64,000 nt of DNA from an uncultured Roseobacter sp. (GCF_947499265.1 NZ_CANMNK010000001.1:271001-335000), one strand, 5' to 3'; counted from the stretch's first letter, positions 17,491-26,703 are shown. Program-made: numbers and translations. Notes: a model not told the origin generated them from the letters alone.

Positions 17491-18204
17491 ATGCAAATCT
17501 CCAGATACTTAATGGTAAGTCCATCAAAAATTGCACAGATTACTTTTTTTGCCGTTACAGCGTTTCATCCGCCCGCTTTTGCATCAACGCAGAATGTTTG
17601 TGATCAGGCCGCGACTATCGCTTCGCAAGAAACAGATGTACCCCTTTCGGTTCTATTGGCGGTAACTCGAACGGAAACAGGCCGATCACAAAGCAGCGGT
17701 CTGGAACCATGGCCATGGGCAATCAATGTCAACGGTGAAGGATCCTGGTTACCAACCCGAGTTGCCGCAGAAGAATTTGCGATCCAACAATTTAGACAAG
17801 GTCAAAAAAATTTCGATGTTGGTTGTTTCCAATTGAATTTCAGATGGCATGGGCACCAATTTGGATCCATTTCAGAAATGTTCGAACCTGTCGCCAACGC
17901 AAGATACGCGGCAAGATTTTTGTCAAGGCTTTTTACGGAAAAAGGCAATTGGATGAATGCTGTAGGCGCCTTTCACTCCAGAACACCCGAACACTCAGAA
18001 AAATATAAAAGCAGGTATTCTCGCATCTATTCGGAGATGGCGCAGAAAGATTCTATTTCCAGTCATTCATCAGCGAAAACAAGAAATTGGAACCAGTTTC
18101 CTTTCTTGAAGCCTTCTGGCGTGACACCTCTCCGCGGGTCTCTTGTTCCATTGGGAAGTCAAACAAACAGGCGCAGCTTAATTTCGAAACGCGGGGAGAC
18201 ATAG
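17491..18204 (+). CDS. Flagellum-associated lytic transglycosylase (SltF-like)
   Basis: 237 residues with a signal peptide (about 1-32). The SLT fold is visible: VPLSVLLAVTRTETGRS with catalytic Glu62, then GCFQLNFRWHG and the helix ARYAARFLSRLF. The C-terminal about 50 residues are basic and probably disordered. It cuts peptidoglycan without water to let the rod through. Rhodobacter sphaeroides has a flagellum-specific SltF with which this agrees in size and context. It lies 2 bases before the flhA start. Confidence 0.85.
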   Translation: MQISRYLMVSPSKIAQITFFAVTAFHPPAFASTQNVCDQAATIASQETDVPLSVLLAVTRTETGRSQSSGLEPWPWAINVNGEGSWLPTRVAAEEFAIQQFRQGQKNFDVGCFQLNFRWHGHQFGSISEMFEPVANARYAARFLSRLFTEKGNWMNAVGAFHSRTPEHSEKYKSRYSRIYSEMAQKDSISSHSSAKTRNWNQFPFLKPSGVTPLRGSLVPLGSQTNRRSLISKRGET

Positions 18205-18206
18205 CG

Positions 18207-20291
18207 TTGCAAAACCTTACAGTAAAAGCGCTCTTTAATCCGACGATCATGTTGGCGGTTGCATTAATGGCTGTGATCGTAATGATGATCCTACCGATGC
18301 CTGCTTGGGTCCTTGATGTTGGGCTGGCAGCATCATTCGCGCTGGCAATCCTGATTTTCACGATTACGCTCTTTATCGAGAGGCCGCTCGATTTCTCCGC
18401 CTTTCCGACCATCCTATTAGCGTCGCTCATGTTGAGACTATCGCTCAATGTGTCTTCGACCAAACTCATTATCGGCCAAGGACACACTGGCACGGATGCC
18501 GCCGGTGATGTGATTGAAGGTTTCGCTCAATTCGTCATGGGTGGCAGTGTCTTTCTTGGCCTTGTCGTGTTCTGCGTCTTACTCATTGTCAATTTTATGG
18601 TCATTACAAAGGGTGCCACCAGAATGGCTGAAGTCGGCGCTCGCTTCGCGCTTGATGGTATGCCAGGAAAGCAGCTGGCGATCGACAGCGACATGTCGGC
18701 AGGGGCGATCACTCACACAGAAGCCAAGGAAAGGCGCGAACGAGAGCAACAGGAAACGACATTTTTCGGATCATTGGATGGTGCTTCCAAATTCGTTAAG
18801 GGCGATGCTATCGCAGGCCTGCTCATCACGCTGCTCAATCTGGTAGCCGGGCTCGTCATGGGCATTGCCGTTCACGGTATGCCAATCGGACAAGCATTTG
18901 AAACGTATGCCATGCTTACCGTGGGCGACGGCCTCGTTTCGCAAATCCCAGCAGTTGTTATTTCAATTGCCTCGGCCTTGTTACTTGCCCGCGGCGGCGC
19001 ACAGGGTGCGACCGATCTGGCGGTGTTTAGCCAACTGGGTAAACATCCATCGGCGCTCGCCACGGTTTCGGGACTGATGATTTTGTTTGCGCTTTTCCCC
19101 GGTTTGCCATTTGGGCCGTTTATATTCGGCGGCGCAATCCTTGGCGGGTTGGCATATTGGATACACCGAAAAGCCAAGGAAACGATTGACCACCAAGATC
19201 AGGAAACGAAGCTCTCTGATTTACCTCAAGAAAAACCACTCGGTGACATCCTTGAACTCGACGATATTCATGTCGAATTTGCGCCTGATCTTGTGAACAT
19301 GGTTTTGGACCCTGGAACTGGGCTGGATGCGCGTATCTCAAATATGCGGACGCATGTCGCATCCGTTTTTGGTCTTATCCTTCCAGAAATCCGACTGACA
19401 GACAGCGCCATCCTACCCATGGGCACCTATGTCCTGCGTATTCAAGGCGTTGAGCAGGCTCGTGCGCAACTCAACCCAGATCAAATTTTAGCGCTGATCC
19501 CCGAGGATGCATCTTCATTGCCGAGCGGTGCCGACACGACTGAACCAGTCTATGGCGCGCCCGCAAGGTGGATTAACAGTCGGGATCAGGAGCAGGCCGC
19601 GTTAGACGGGCTTACCCTTGTCACACCCGCAGAGATCTTAGCGACCCACCTTTTGGAGACGGTGAAGCGCAACTTTAGCCGTCTGCTGTCACTAAAGTCC
19701 CTGCGCCGACTTTTGTCTGAAATGACCAATGTTTCTGACCCAACCCGCGCCGATGCCAACCGCAAATTGCTGGACGAAATGATTCCAGACAAAGTACCGA
19801 TCGACGTGTTGCATGCGGTGTTGCGCCTCTTGTTAGATGAACAGGTGTCAATCAGAAATCTGCCGCTCATTCTGGAAGCAACAGCCGAGGCACGTGCTCA
19901 AAATGCGCAACCCGAAGCCATCTGTGAGCACGTAAGGCAGCGCCTGGGGTTTCAATTGGTCGCCGAAATGAAACGCGAAGATGGGACACTGCCGCTTGTC
20001 CAGCTGGCGCCAGAGTGGGAAGATACTTTCAACACATATCAAGTGGAGGCCGACCGAGGATTGGACATTGCGCTGCCGCCCGACATTTTCAATTTACTTG
20101 CTGAAAACATGTCGGAAAAACTGACCGCAGCAAGCCAAAATGGCATAAATGCTGCGATTGTGACGAACACCCGTCGGCGCCGTTTTTTGCGTACCGTGAT
20201 GCGTGCCAAGGGCATCTCCAATCCTGTGCTATCTTTCGAAGAAATCGGTTTGGATGCCCGTCCATCACTTGTCGGTGTCGTAGCGGCATGA
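18207..20291 (+). CDS. flhA: Flagellar export apparatus protein FlhA
   Basis: 694 residues. The start is set at TTG 18207: GGGGAG lies 8 bases upstream and this gives the normal FlhA length; the longer frame to 18087 would run inside sltF. The N-terminal half has about eight membrane helices with LMLRLSLNVSSTKLI and the conserved cytoplasmic loop TKGATRMAEVGARFALDGMP with GKQLAIDSDMSAG. The C-terminal half is the cytoplasmic ring domain that binds chaperones and substrates. fliR follows with ATGA overlap. Confidence 0.96.
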   Translation: MQNLTVKALFNPTIMLAVALMAVIVMMILPMPAWVLDVGLAASFALAILIFTITLFIERPLDFSAFPTILLASLMLRLSLNVSSTKLIIGQGHTGTDAAGDVIEGFAQFVMGGSVFLGLVVFCVLLIVNFMVITKGATRMAEVGARFALDGMPGKQLAIDSDMSAGAITHTEAKERREREQQETTFFGSLDGASKFVKGDAIAGLLITLLNLVAGLVMGIAVHGMPIGQAFETYAMLTVGDGLVSQIPAVVISIASALLLARGGAQGATDLAVFSQLGKHPSALATVSGLMILFALFPGLPFGPFIFGGAILGGLAYWIHRKAKETIDHQDQETKLSDLPQEKPLGDILELDDIHVEFAPDLVNMVLDPGTGLDARISNMRTHVASVFGLILPEIRLTDSAILPMGTYVLRIQGVEQARAQLNPDQILALIPEDASSLPSGADTTEPVYGAPARWINSRDQEQAALDGLTLVTPAEILATHLLETVKRNFSRLLSLKSLRRLLSEMTNVSDPTRADANRKLLDEMIPDKVPIDVLHAVLRLLLDEQVSIRNLPLILEATAEARAQNAQPEAICEHVRQRLGFQLVAEMKREDGTLPLVQLAPEWEDTFNTYQVEADRGLDIALPPDIFNLLAENMSEKLTAASQNGINAAIVTNTRRRRFLRTVMRAKGISNPVLSFEEIGLDARPSLVGVVAA

Positions 20292-21055
20292 CGGCTCTGG
20301 CCCAATTACTTCCACTTGCGAATGAAGCATTGTGGCATGGGTTTCTGGTTTTTCTGCGTGTTGCCGCTCTTGCTTCAATGCTGCCAGCTTTTGGTGAACA
20401 ATCCGTTCCATCGCGCATCAAACTCGTCGTGGCAATCGCGTTTACGGTTGTTGTCACCCCTGCCGTTGCAGTCGTTGATATCCCTCAAGAGTTAGGTGAT
20501 GTATCGACGCTTCTCTTTACCGAAATTCTTGCCGGTTTGGCCTTGGGGATCGGTATACGGCTATTTGTTCTCGCGCTTCAAACAGCCGGCACCATCGCCG
20601 CACACTCCACCTCTCTTTCTCAGGTCTTTGGTGGTGCTGGCGTCGATCCCATGCCCGCAATGGGCTACATCTTGATCATTGGCGGTTTGGCTCTTGCGGT
20701 GATGACCGGATTACACATCAAAGCCGCCCAGCTGATAATCCTATCCTATGATTTCATGCCGATGGGTCGTTTTACCCAAGCTTCGGAGCTTTCTGATTGG
20801 GGTGTTGCGCAGGTGGCACGCGCTTTCACACTTGCTTTCACTTTGGCCGCGCCATTCGTCATACTCTCGGTGCTTTACAATTTGGCTCTCGGTGCGATCA
20901 ATAAAGCAATGCCACAGCTTATGGTGGCTTTTGTCGGTGCCCCGGTCATAACCGCTGGCGGCCTATTTCTGCTGCTTGTTTCATCTCCATTGATCCTTTC
21001 AGTTTGGGTGCAGGCGATGGACGGGTTTCTGAGTAATCCTTTTGGAACGCCGTAA
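20288..21055 (+). CDS. fliR: Flagellar export gate protein FliR
   Basis: 255 residues with about six membrane helices. Family marks include an early FLRVAALASMLPAFGEQSVP, the central GVDPMPAMGYILIIGGLAL, and a C-terminal PQLMVAFVGAPVITAGGLFL. FliR forms the export channel with FliP and FliQ and contacts FlhB. It overlaps flhA by ATGA, and its stop TAA shares one base with the flhB start. Confidence 0.94.
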   Translation: MTALAQLLPLANEALWHGFLVFLRVAALASMLPAFGEQSVPSRIKLVVAIAFTVVVTPAVAVVDIPQELGDVSTLLFTEILAGLALGIGIRLFVLALQTAGTIAAHSTSLSQVFGGAGVDPMPAMGYILIIGGLALAVMTGLHIKAAQLIILSYDFMPMGRFTQASELSDWGVAQVARAFTLAFTLAAPFVILSVLYNLALGAINKAMPQLMVAFVGAPVITAGGLFLLLVSSPLILSVWVQAMDGFLSNPFGTP

Positions 21056-22140
21056 TGAGCGATCAAACAGATCAAAACGATAAGACATATGACGCGACCC
21101 CTCAAAAGCTGCTTGAGGCCCGCAAAAAAGGTGAAATCGCACGCTCCACAGAGCTATTGACCGCATGCGCCTATGCGGGGTTACTACTGGCCTTCCTTGT
21201 GGCAGGTAGCAGTGGACTGACTCAGCTTGGCACCTCGATGATGGTCCTGATCGATCAATCTGCACAATTGGCACCCTTGTTTTTCGATGGCGCAGCCGGC
21301 GCTCCGACACAAGGACTGATACGCAGCGTGGCCTGGTCAATTGCACCGATGTTCCTGGTACCCGGCCTGGCCGTATTGCTTTGTCTTTTTGCGTTGCGCG
21401 GTATCGTTTTTGCACCCACAAAAATAACCCCGAAGCTGTCAAAAATTTCAGTAATTTCGAATGCGAAAAATAAGTTCGGGCGGACCGGGCTTTTTCAATT
21501 TGCCGTCAGTTTTTCCAAATTGCTGATCTATTCCGCTTGTCTCGCTATTTTCATCAATGCCCGCCTGGAGGAGATGGTTGCTGTTCTGCAGACCAACCCG
21601 CGTATCGCAATCGCCCTGCTTGCGGAAATCTGTCTTAGCTTTCTCTTCGTTGTTGTCATTGTCTCTGGTGTGATCGGCGCGATCGACGCGATTTGGCAGC
21701 ATTTCGAGCATCTGAGAAAAAACAAGATGTCGCGCAAGGAAGTGATGGACGAGACAAAAAACAGTGAAGGCGATCCACATATGAAGCAGGAACGCCGCCG
21801 GCGCGCGCAAGCCATTGCAGGTGCACAAATGATGGCAGATGTACCGACCGCTGACGTGATCGTGGTTAACCCAACGCACTATGCTGTTGCGTTGAAGTGG
21901 GAAAGAAAACCGGGGCAAGCACCAATATGTGTCGCCAAAGGCGTTGACGAGATCGCCTTGAAAATAAGAGAGGTTGCTGCGGAAAACGATGTCCCGATCC
22001 ACAGTGATCCACCGACGGCGCGCGCGCTTCACGCAACAACCGAAATCGGTGATCAAATCGCGCCGGATCATTACCGCGCTGTCGCCGCTGCAATTCGCTT
22101 TGCAGAGGCGATTCGCCAAAAAGCAAAAAGTCGTTTCTGA
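21055..22140 (+). CDS. flhB: Flagellar export switch protein FlhB
   Basis: 361 residues. Four membrane helices in the N-terminal about 210 residues, then the cytoplasmic switch domain. The autocleavage motif NPTH is intact at 272-275 (VVNPTHYAVAL), preceded by the conserved KNSEGDPHMKQERRRRAQ linker. Cleavage between Asn and Pro lets the export gate change from rod/hook to filament substrates. It overlaps fliR by one base and the next gene by one base (TGATG). Confidence 0.96.
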   Translation: MSDQTDQNDKTYDATPQKLLEARKKGEIARSTELLTACAYAGLLLAFLVAGSSGLTQLGTSMMVLIDQSAQLAPLFFDGAAGAPTQGLIRSVAWSIAPMFLVPGLAVLLCLFALRGIVFAPTKITPKLSKISVISNAKNKFGRTGLFQFAVSFSKLLIYSACLAIFINARLEEMVAVLQTNPRIAIALLAEICLSFLFVVVIVSGVIGAIDAIWQHFEHLRKNKMSRKEVMDETKNSEGDPHMKQERRRRAQAIAGAQMMADVPTADVIVVNPTHYAVALKWERKPGQAPICVAKGVDEIALKIREVAAENDVPIHSDPPTARALHATTEIGDQIAPDHYRAVAAAIRFAEAIRQKAKSRF

Positions 22141-22550
22141 TGAAGATTGCGGAGTTGCGAAAAATGCACGCCCTCGTTGAGGCGAAATATGAGGTACGAC
22201 GCCAGGCTTTTGGAGTGCTCCTTAAAAAGGAAAATGAATTGCGTGCAGAGATAAAGCGCTTGGACAAACAAGCTGAAGAGGCGAGAAAACGCAGCGATCC
22301 TGACATGCGAACAATAGGTGCTGATGTCATCTGGAAGTCTTGGGTCGGCAATGCCAAAGTTTCGTTAAACAATAAACTGTCATTGGTCTTGGCTGAAAAA
22401 GAACAACACGTCAGACAGGTGAAGCAAGCTTATGGGAAAGTCTTGGCGACGGAGGCACTCATCAAAGAGCTGAGCTTACAGGATATAAAGTCCAGTCGCG
22501 ATGCCATGCTTACTAGCGCGATTGAAACAACGCTCTACAAACTTCGGTAA
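22140..22550 (+). CDS. Coiled-coil protein after flhB, FliJ-like candidate
   Basis: 136 residues, almost entirely two long amphipathic helices (about 1-50 and 70-120) rich in Lys/Glu, with no signal peptide. Length and architecture match FliJ, the FliI-associated export chaperone, which varies too much in sequence to recognise by eye. It is translationally coupled to flhB, and no other fliJ is visible here although fliI and fliH are. An escort chaperone is the alternative. Confidence 0.6.
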   Translation: MKIAELRKMHALVEAKYEVRRQAFGVLLKKENELRAEIKRLDKQAEEARKRSDPDMRTIGADVIWKSWVGNAKVSLNNKLSLVLAEKEQHVRQVKQAYGKVLATEALIKELSLQDIKSSRDAMLTSAIETTLYKLR

Positions 22551-22847
22551 ATTGAAGACGAACCTTTTCAACTGAGGGTCTGCAGCTGTCTCCCGCCTGA
22601 CTCTTAAACAGCTAATTTCAACCGCAAATTAATACGGCCGATGTCAGTAAAAATTCGATATCTGGCTTTTGGAGGGCAGTAAAATATACAAAAGTCACTG
22701 CTTGTCAGAGCTGCTGGCTATGGAGTTAATGATCCATCCCAACAGCGGAGCCCACCCACATCAAAGAGTGGATTGCCTAAAGATGAAACTCCGAGCGGGT
22801 AGGGCTAAGACGACGACGCCCGGAATGGCGGATCTTTTGCAAGTGCT
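22551..22847. other. Convergent intergenic region, no gene seen
   Basis: 297 bases between the convergent flhB operon and the fliL2/flgH operon. A 61-codon plus-strand frame exists near the right end but has no family resemblance and reads as chance. No strong terminator with a T-run was found. Confidence 0.45.
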
Positions 22848-23360
22848 TCAGTAGTCCTGGCGCGCGATTTCAAAGATCAAAACATCATTTGCGATGTCCG
22901 CACCCATTACTCCAATTGCAACCTCTCGCAGGTTGCCTCGCACCACATCCAGGTTTTCATTGTTGACGAATGCGCCATCGAAACCGCCGATGCTCGCATG
23001 ATCAAATAGAACCCGCAAAAATTCATCACGCAGCTTCGGTTCCTTATCGAAAACTTCTTCACTGTAACCGCTGGCAACCTCAATACTGAGAGCCATGACG
23101 ACCATCGCCGAGATGCGGTCTTCTTGCACGAGCGGCACGACAAACTGATTTGGGAGCCGGACATATTCCATCGCTGCCGATGACGCTTCAGCGTCGTGCT
23201 TTTCAGAGTGAGACTCTTTATCCTTCGTCGGTTCTTCTGGCTTCTCAGTTTCTTCATAAGCGGCTGCTTCCTCGACCGGGGCCGGGCGCAAGAAGATACC
23301 AGCGCCTACACCCGCACCAGAACCGACTAAAAGCATAATTATGGGCAGTAGTTTCTTCAC
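22848..23360 (-). CDS. FliL-type flagellar protein, second copy
   Basis: 170 residues. An N-terminal membrane helix (about 4-24, IIMLLVGSGAGVGAGIFL), a Glu/Lys-rich linker (about 32-62), then a periplasmic domain with MEYVRLPNQFVVPLV and a C-terminal DVLIFEIARQDY. The layout matches FliL, but identity with the first copy is low. It ends the minus-strand operon that starts at flgB, 11 bases after flgH. Alphaproteobacteria sometimes carry two FliL-family proteins; division of labour is unknown. Confidence 0.8.
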   Translation of the reverse strand: MKKLLPIIMLLVGSGAGVGAGIFLRPAPVEEAAAYEETEKPEEPTKDKESHSEKHDAEASSAAMEYVRLPNQFVVPLVQEDRISAMVVMALSIEVASGYSEEVFDKEPKLRDEFLRVLFDHASIGGFDGAFVNNENLDVVRGNLREVAIGVMGADIANDVLIFEIARQDY

Positions 23361-23371
23361 ACTATCATCTC

Positions 23372-24103
23372 CTAGAAGGGCAGAACGCCGTCAAGAACCT
23401 GTTGCCCAAGACGCGGTTGCTGCACGTCCGTGATCTGCCCGCGACCGCCATAAGAAACACGCGCCGTCGCAATCTTGTCATATGTGATTTCATTTTGCCG
23501 TGAGATGTCTTCTGGCCGGACATACCCGGTCACGAGCAATTCACGCATTTCAAAGTTAACACGCAATTCCTGGCTGCCTGAAATCGACAAAACACCATTT
23601 GGCAAGACATCAACAATGGTTGCGGCGATTCTGAGAGTGAGCTTTTCGTTCCGCTTCACCGAGCCATCGCCCGATGAATTGCTGTTCGAGTTGATGCCCA
23701 CGGCTTCGGACGTCGATGCCCCTTCCGGCAGCCTTTCATCGATACGCTGCGGCAAACCGAAAAGTCCCGAGATGCTTAGGCTTTCCGAACCTGACCGGGA
23801 ACGATCTGTCGCATTTGAGATCTCAGCTTCTTCATCAATCTCTATGACCACGGTAAGGATGTCGCCCTGCTGAATCGCACGCCGATCCCCCAACAGTGAT
23901 TGCCGAGCACCAGACCAGAGCGACGCCTGATCGGTTGGGCCTTTCGCATCAGCTCGCAACGGCAGTCCGGGTGACAGCATTGCATTGTGTTCCGCAGTGC
24001 CCGTAGGCGAACTGAAGGAGGGTGCCTTTCCAAGATGATCGGAGCGACCGCAAGCCGCTACAAAGACAAGGCACAAAAGAGCGCAGTATTTCTGGTTTTT
24101 CAT
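23372..24103 (-). CDS. flgH: Flagellar L-ring lipoprotein FlgH
   Basis: 243 residues. The lipoprotein signal is clear: LVFVAAC with the lipidated Cys18. Family blocks include SLWSGARQSLLGDRRAIQQG, DILTVVIEIDEEAEISN and RPEDISRQNEITYDKIATAR, with a C-terminal ARVSYGGRGQI. It forms the outer-membrane L ring around the rod. It lies 9 bases after flgA. The P-ring gene flgI, its partner, is not in the window. Confidence 0.95.
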   Translation of the reverse strand: MKNQKYCALLCLVFVAACGRSDHLGKAPSFSSPTGTAEHNAMLSPGLPLRADAKGPTDQASLWSGARQSLLGDRRAIQQGDILTVVIEIDEEAEISNATDRSRSGSESLSISGLFGLPQRIDERLPEGASTSEAVGINSNSNSSGDGSVKRNEKLTLRIAATIVDVLPNGVLSISGSQELRVNFEMRELLVTGYVRPEDISRQNEITYDKIATARVSYGGRGQITDVQQPRLGQQVLDGVLPF

Positions 24104-24112
24104 TTGAGACCT

Positions 24113-24535
24113 CTAATTCTTTACATGTACCGAGCCGTCAGCATGGATTTGCCCAAATAGCGTCGCCCGGGAGCTTAGGTTCATTATTCTGACCCGATCG
24201 CCAATACCGCCACGCTCTAATGATCGACCTTCGGTCGTTATCACGAGGCCTCCGGTTTCGAAGCGGAGCATGACGATCTGATTGCGTGTCACAAGCGCTG
24301 GCGGACCAACGTCATCGAACAAAATCGGCCGACCCGCATAGAGTGTAGTTTTGGCCTCTTGACCAATCACATCCAAGGCGCGGTCAAACCCGTTAGCAAT
24401 CCGCCCGGACTTTGTAACCACATCGATTTCAGTGATGATTGCATTTGCTCGGATGGTGCGCGTCGGCACCACCGACTCTGCAAGGGCATCAGCACCAAGG
24501 CATATCGCCAGCAAAAAGATCCAAAAACGCATCAT
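24113..24535 (-). CDS. flgA: Flagellar P-ring assembly chaperone FlgA
   Basis: 140 residues with a signal peptide (about 1-19, ending ADALA before ES). Only the C-terminal SAF/FlgA part of longer homologues is present, as usual in alphaproteobacteria: TRTIRANAIITEIDV, AKTTLYAGRPILFDDV, RNQIVMLRFETGGLVITTEGRSL and a final ATLFGQIHADGSVHV. It helps FlgI assemble in the periplasm. The start overlaps the flgG stop (ATGA). The first two codons are both ATG, so the exact start is uncertain by one codon. Confidence 0.93.
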   Translation of the reverse strand: MMRFWIFLLAICLGADALAESVVPTRTIRANAIITEIDVVTKSGRIANGFDRALDVIGQEAKTTLYAGRPILFDDVGPPALVTRNQIVMLRFETGGLVITTEGRSLERGGIGDRVRIMNLSSRATLFGQIHADGSVHVKN

Positions 24536-25317
24536 CTGATTTGCGTCGTTGCGCCCATCATCTGATCGGCTGCCGAGATGACTTTGGCATTCATTTCGTA
24601 GCCACGCTGAGCTTCGATCAATTCGGTGATTTCGCGTACAGCATCAACGGAGCTATCTTCCAGATAGCCCTGCCGCACCGTGCCAAGCCCATCTTCGCCT
24701 GGCGTAGAAACAAGCGAAGGACCAGAGGCCTCGGTTTCAGCGAAAAGGTTGCTTCCCAACGCTTCCAGCCCCTTCGCATTGGTAAAACCGGCCATGTTGA
24801 ATTGACCTAATAGCTGCGCGTCCGGCGTTTCCGCAAAATACGCGTATACTTCGCCAGATGCATTGATTGAAACGCTGCGCGCGTCATCCGGGATCACAAT
24901 CTGGGGTTCGACCGGAAAACCATCGGAGGTCACAATCAAGCCTTCGCCTGTGCGCTTGAGGGCACCATCGCGCGTGTAGGCTGTCTGCCCAGATGGCAGG
25001 GTCACCTCAAGATACCCCTGACCTTCGATCGCCAGGTCAAGATCACCGCCAGTTGCGCTCAGCGATCCTTGCTGAAGTTGAACCGACACCGCGGCCGGTC
25101 TCACGCCCAACCCCAGTTGAACACCAGTTGGCATGACAGTGCCATCTGTTGCACTGATCGTGCCGGGTCTTGTCAATTGTTGGTAGTGCAAGTCTGCAAA
25201 CTCAGCACGCCGCGCGTTGTAACCCGTGGTGCTCATGTTCGAAAGGTTGTTAGAAATCGTTTCAACCCGCATCTGCTGGGCACTCATTCCGGTCGCTGCA
25301 ATCTTAAGGGCGCGCAT
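24532..25317 (-). CDS. flgG: Flagellar distal rod protein FlgG
   Basis: 261 residues, normal length. N-terminal rod signature RALKIAATGMSAQQMRVETISNN..LSNMSTTGY is evident in the first 35 residues, the middle has EGQGYLEVTLPSGQTAYTRD, and the C-terminus has the matching helix VREITELIEAQRGYEMNAK. The distal rod runs through the P and L rings. It lies between flgF and flgA on the minus strand. Confidence 0.96.
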   Translation of the reverse strand: MRALKIAATGMSAQQMRVETISNNLSNMSTTGYNARRAEFADLHYQQLTRPGTISATDGTVMPTGVQLGLGVRPAAVSVQLQQGSLSATGGDLDLAIEGQGYLEVTLPSGQTAYTRDGALKRTGEGLIVTSDGFPVEPQIVIPDDARSVSINASGEVYAYFAETPDAQLLGQFNMAGFTNAKGLEALGSNLFAETEASGPSLVSTPGEDGLGTVRQGYLEDSSVDAVREITELIEAQRGYEMNAKVISAADQMMGATTQIR

Positions 25318-25341
25318 TGGGCACCTCCTCTAACAAGAAAT

Positions 25342-26055
25342 CTACTGTGAAAGCGCGCGCAGAGCCGAGCGCACGCGTTGATCTTCCGCGTCCAAGAAAC
25401 TGGCGCCCAACTCATAGGCGCGCTGGACCTCGATCATGCGGGTAAGTTGCGTAACCGCATCTACATTCGAATTTTCAACGAACCGCTGGAGGACACGTGC
25501 CTGCTCCGCGGGTTCATATCCATCGTCCGCACGAAACATCACGCCGTCTTCGCGGACCATTTCGCGTGCATTCAGAGGCTGAACGACCCCGATTTGACCG
25601 ATTGGGTTGCCCTCGCTTGAAATTGTGCCATCTGCCGAAACGGCAACATCTGCGGCACCCGGCGGGATGAAAACAGGCGTACCGCCGGCATCTAGTACGC
25701 GGTACCCGTCGAAGGTCACCAAATCGCCCTCCGCGTTCGGAGAGAAAGCGCCCGACCGTGTCAGCCTTTCGCCCGCTGGTGTCTCGACCAGAAAGAAACC
25801 TTCGCCTTCGATCGCGAAATCAAACGTCCCGCCAGTCTGCGTCAAAGCACCCTGTTGAAAGGAGGTGTGACGCACGTTGCCCTGCCCCATAGAAAGGCTT
25901 GACCCGCCCTCAACGGACTTCACGTATTCTGAAAACACCAAACCTTCTTGACGATACCCGGTCGTTGCAGAGTTCGCGATATTGTTCGCGACAATACGCA
26001 TTTCCCGCATCAGACCCGCTTGTCGTGTGAGCGTTGTATACCCAGAGTTCTCCAT
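25342..26055 (-). CDS. flgF: Flagellar proximal rod protein FlgF
   Basis: 237 residues from ATG 26055, with GGAGG 6 bases upstream; a TTG at 26067 overlaps that site. The N-terminus has QAGLMREMRIVANNIANSAT, a TTGYRQEG turn follows, then IEGEGFFLVETPAGERLTRSG and the C-terminal helix AVTQLTRMIEVQRAYELG. It is a rod protein homologous to FlgG. One base separates it from the fliQ stop. Confidence 0.94.
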   Translation of the reverse strand: MENSGYTTLTRQAGLMREMRIVANNIANSATTGYRQEGLVFSEYVKSVEGGSSLSMGQGNVRHTSFQQGALTQTGGTFDFAIEGEGFFLVETPAGERLTRSGAFSPNAEGDLVTFDGYRVLDAGGTPVFIPPGAADVAVSADGTISSEGNPIGQIGVVQPLNAREMVREDGVMFRADDGYEPAEQARVLQRFVENSNVDAVTQLTRMIEVQRAYELGASFLDAEDQRVRSALRALSQ

Positions 26056-26056
26056 C

Positions 26057-26326
26057 TCAACCTCCAATAATCAGTGGTACGATGCGGTCGTGAAAAAACG
26101 AGACCAGCGTTTGCGTCATGAATCCCATGGACATCCAAAAAACGATGACGATTGCTGCGAGTTTCGGAACAAAAGTAAGCGTCATTTCCTGAATGGACGT
26201 GAGCGCCTGAACCAGTCCGATGGACACCCCCGTGATCAAGGCCGCTGTCAAAATTGGCAGCGAGATGATCACCGAAATCCACAGACCCTGCCGCAGCGTG
26301 TCGAAGAAGAGAACTTCGTCGAGCAT
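26057..26326 (-). CDS. fliQ: Flagellar export gate protein FliQ
   Basis: 89 residues, the usual size. Two membrane helices (about 15-38 and 52-76) with LRQGLWISVIISLPILTAAL and TSIQEMTLTFVPKLAAI, the connecting motif of FliQ. It assembles with FliP and FliR into the export channel. It follows fliE by one base and precedes flgF, an arrangement common in roseobacters. Confidence 0.95.
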   Translation of the reverse strand: MLDEVLFFDTLRQGLWISVIISLPILTAALITGVSIGLVQALTSIQEMTLTFVPKLAAIVIVFWMSMGFMTQTLVSFFHDRIVPLIIGG

Positions 26327-26327
26327 G

Positions 26328-26654
26328 TTAAACGGGCATCCGCAGGATTTCCTGGTAGGCTTCTACAACTTTGTTGCGCACGGTAACCGCCGCTTCAACG
26401 GCCAGTTCAGTTTGTGCAAGCGCCTGGACCAAAGCATGCGGATCAGCGTCGCCAATCATCGATTGTTTGGCTGTTTCCTCGGTTTGCGCCAGTGTTTGGG
26501 CAAAATCCATCGCGGCTTTTCCAGCCACCTGGGCAACGCTGGGTTCTTCAGGCGTCGGCTCGGTGGCCGGGCGCGCCTGAACATAGTTGCTAATCGCCGA
26601 TGTAGATCGTGCGTCAGTGAACTTCTGTATTGCTGAAACAGCTTTCATATCCAT
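26328..26654 (-). CDS. fliE: Flagellar hook-basal body protein FliE
   Basis: 108 residues, with AAGGAG before ATG 26654. The C-terminal half is typical: FAQTLAQTEETAKQSM, then ALAQTELAVEAAVTVRNKV and VEAYQEILRMPV. FliE joins the MS ring to the rod. The N-terminal third is low-complexity and less conserved. It lies between flgC and fliQ. Confidence 0.95.
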   Translation of the reverse strand: MDMKAVSAIQKFTDARSTSAISNYVQARPATEPTPEEPSVAQVAGKAAMDFAQTLAQTEETAKQSMIGDADPHALVQALAQTELAVEAAVTVRNKVVEAYQEILRMPV

Positions 26655-26703
26655 TCTGGATCTCCTTGAAGTCTTGCAGCAGTTTTAGCCGCGTCTTGTT
26701 CAA

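Noticed and set aside
22669-22854. 61-codon frame in the gap before the second fliL
   Set aside because: No family resemblance and no convincing ribosome-binding site.
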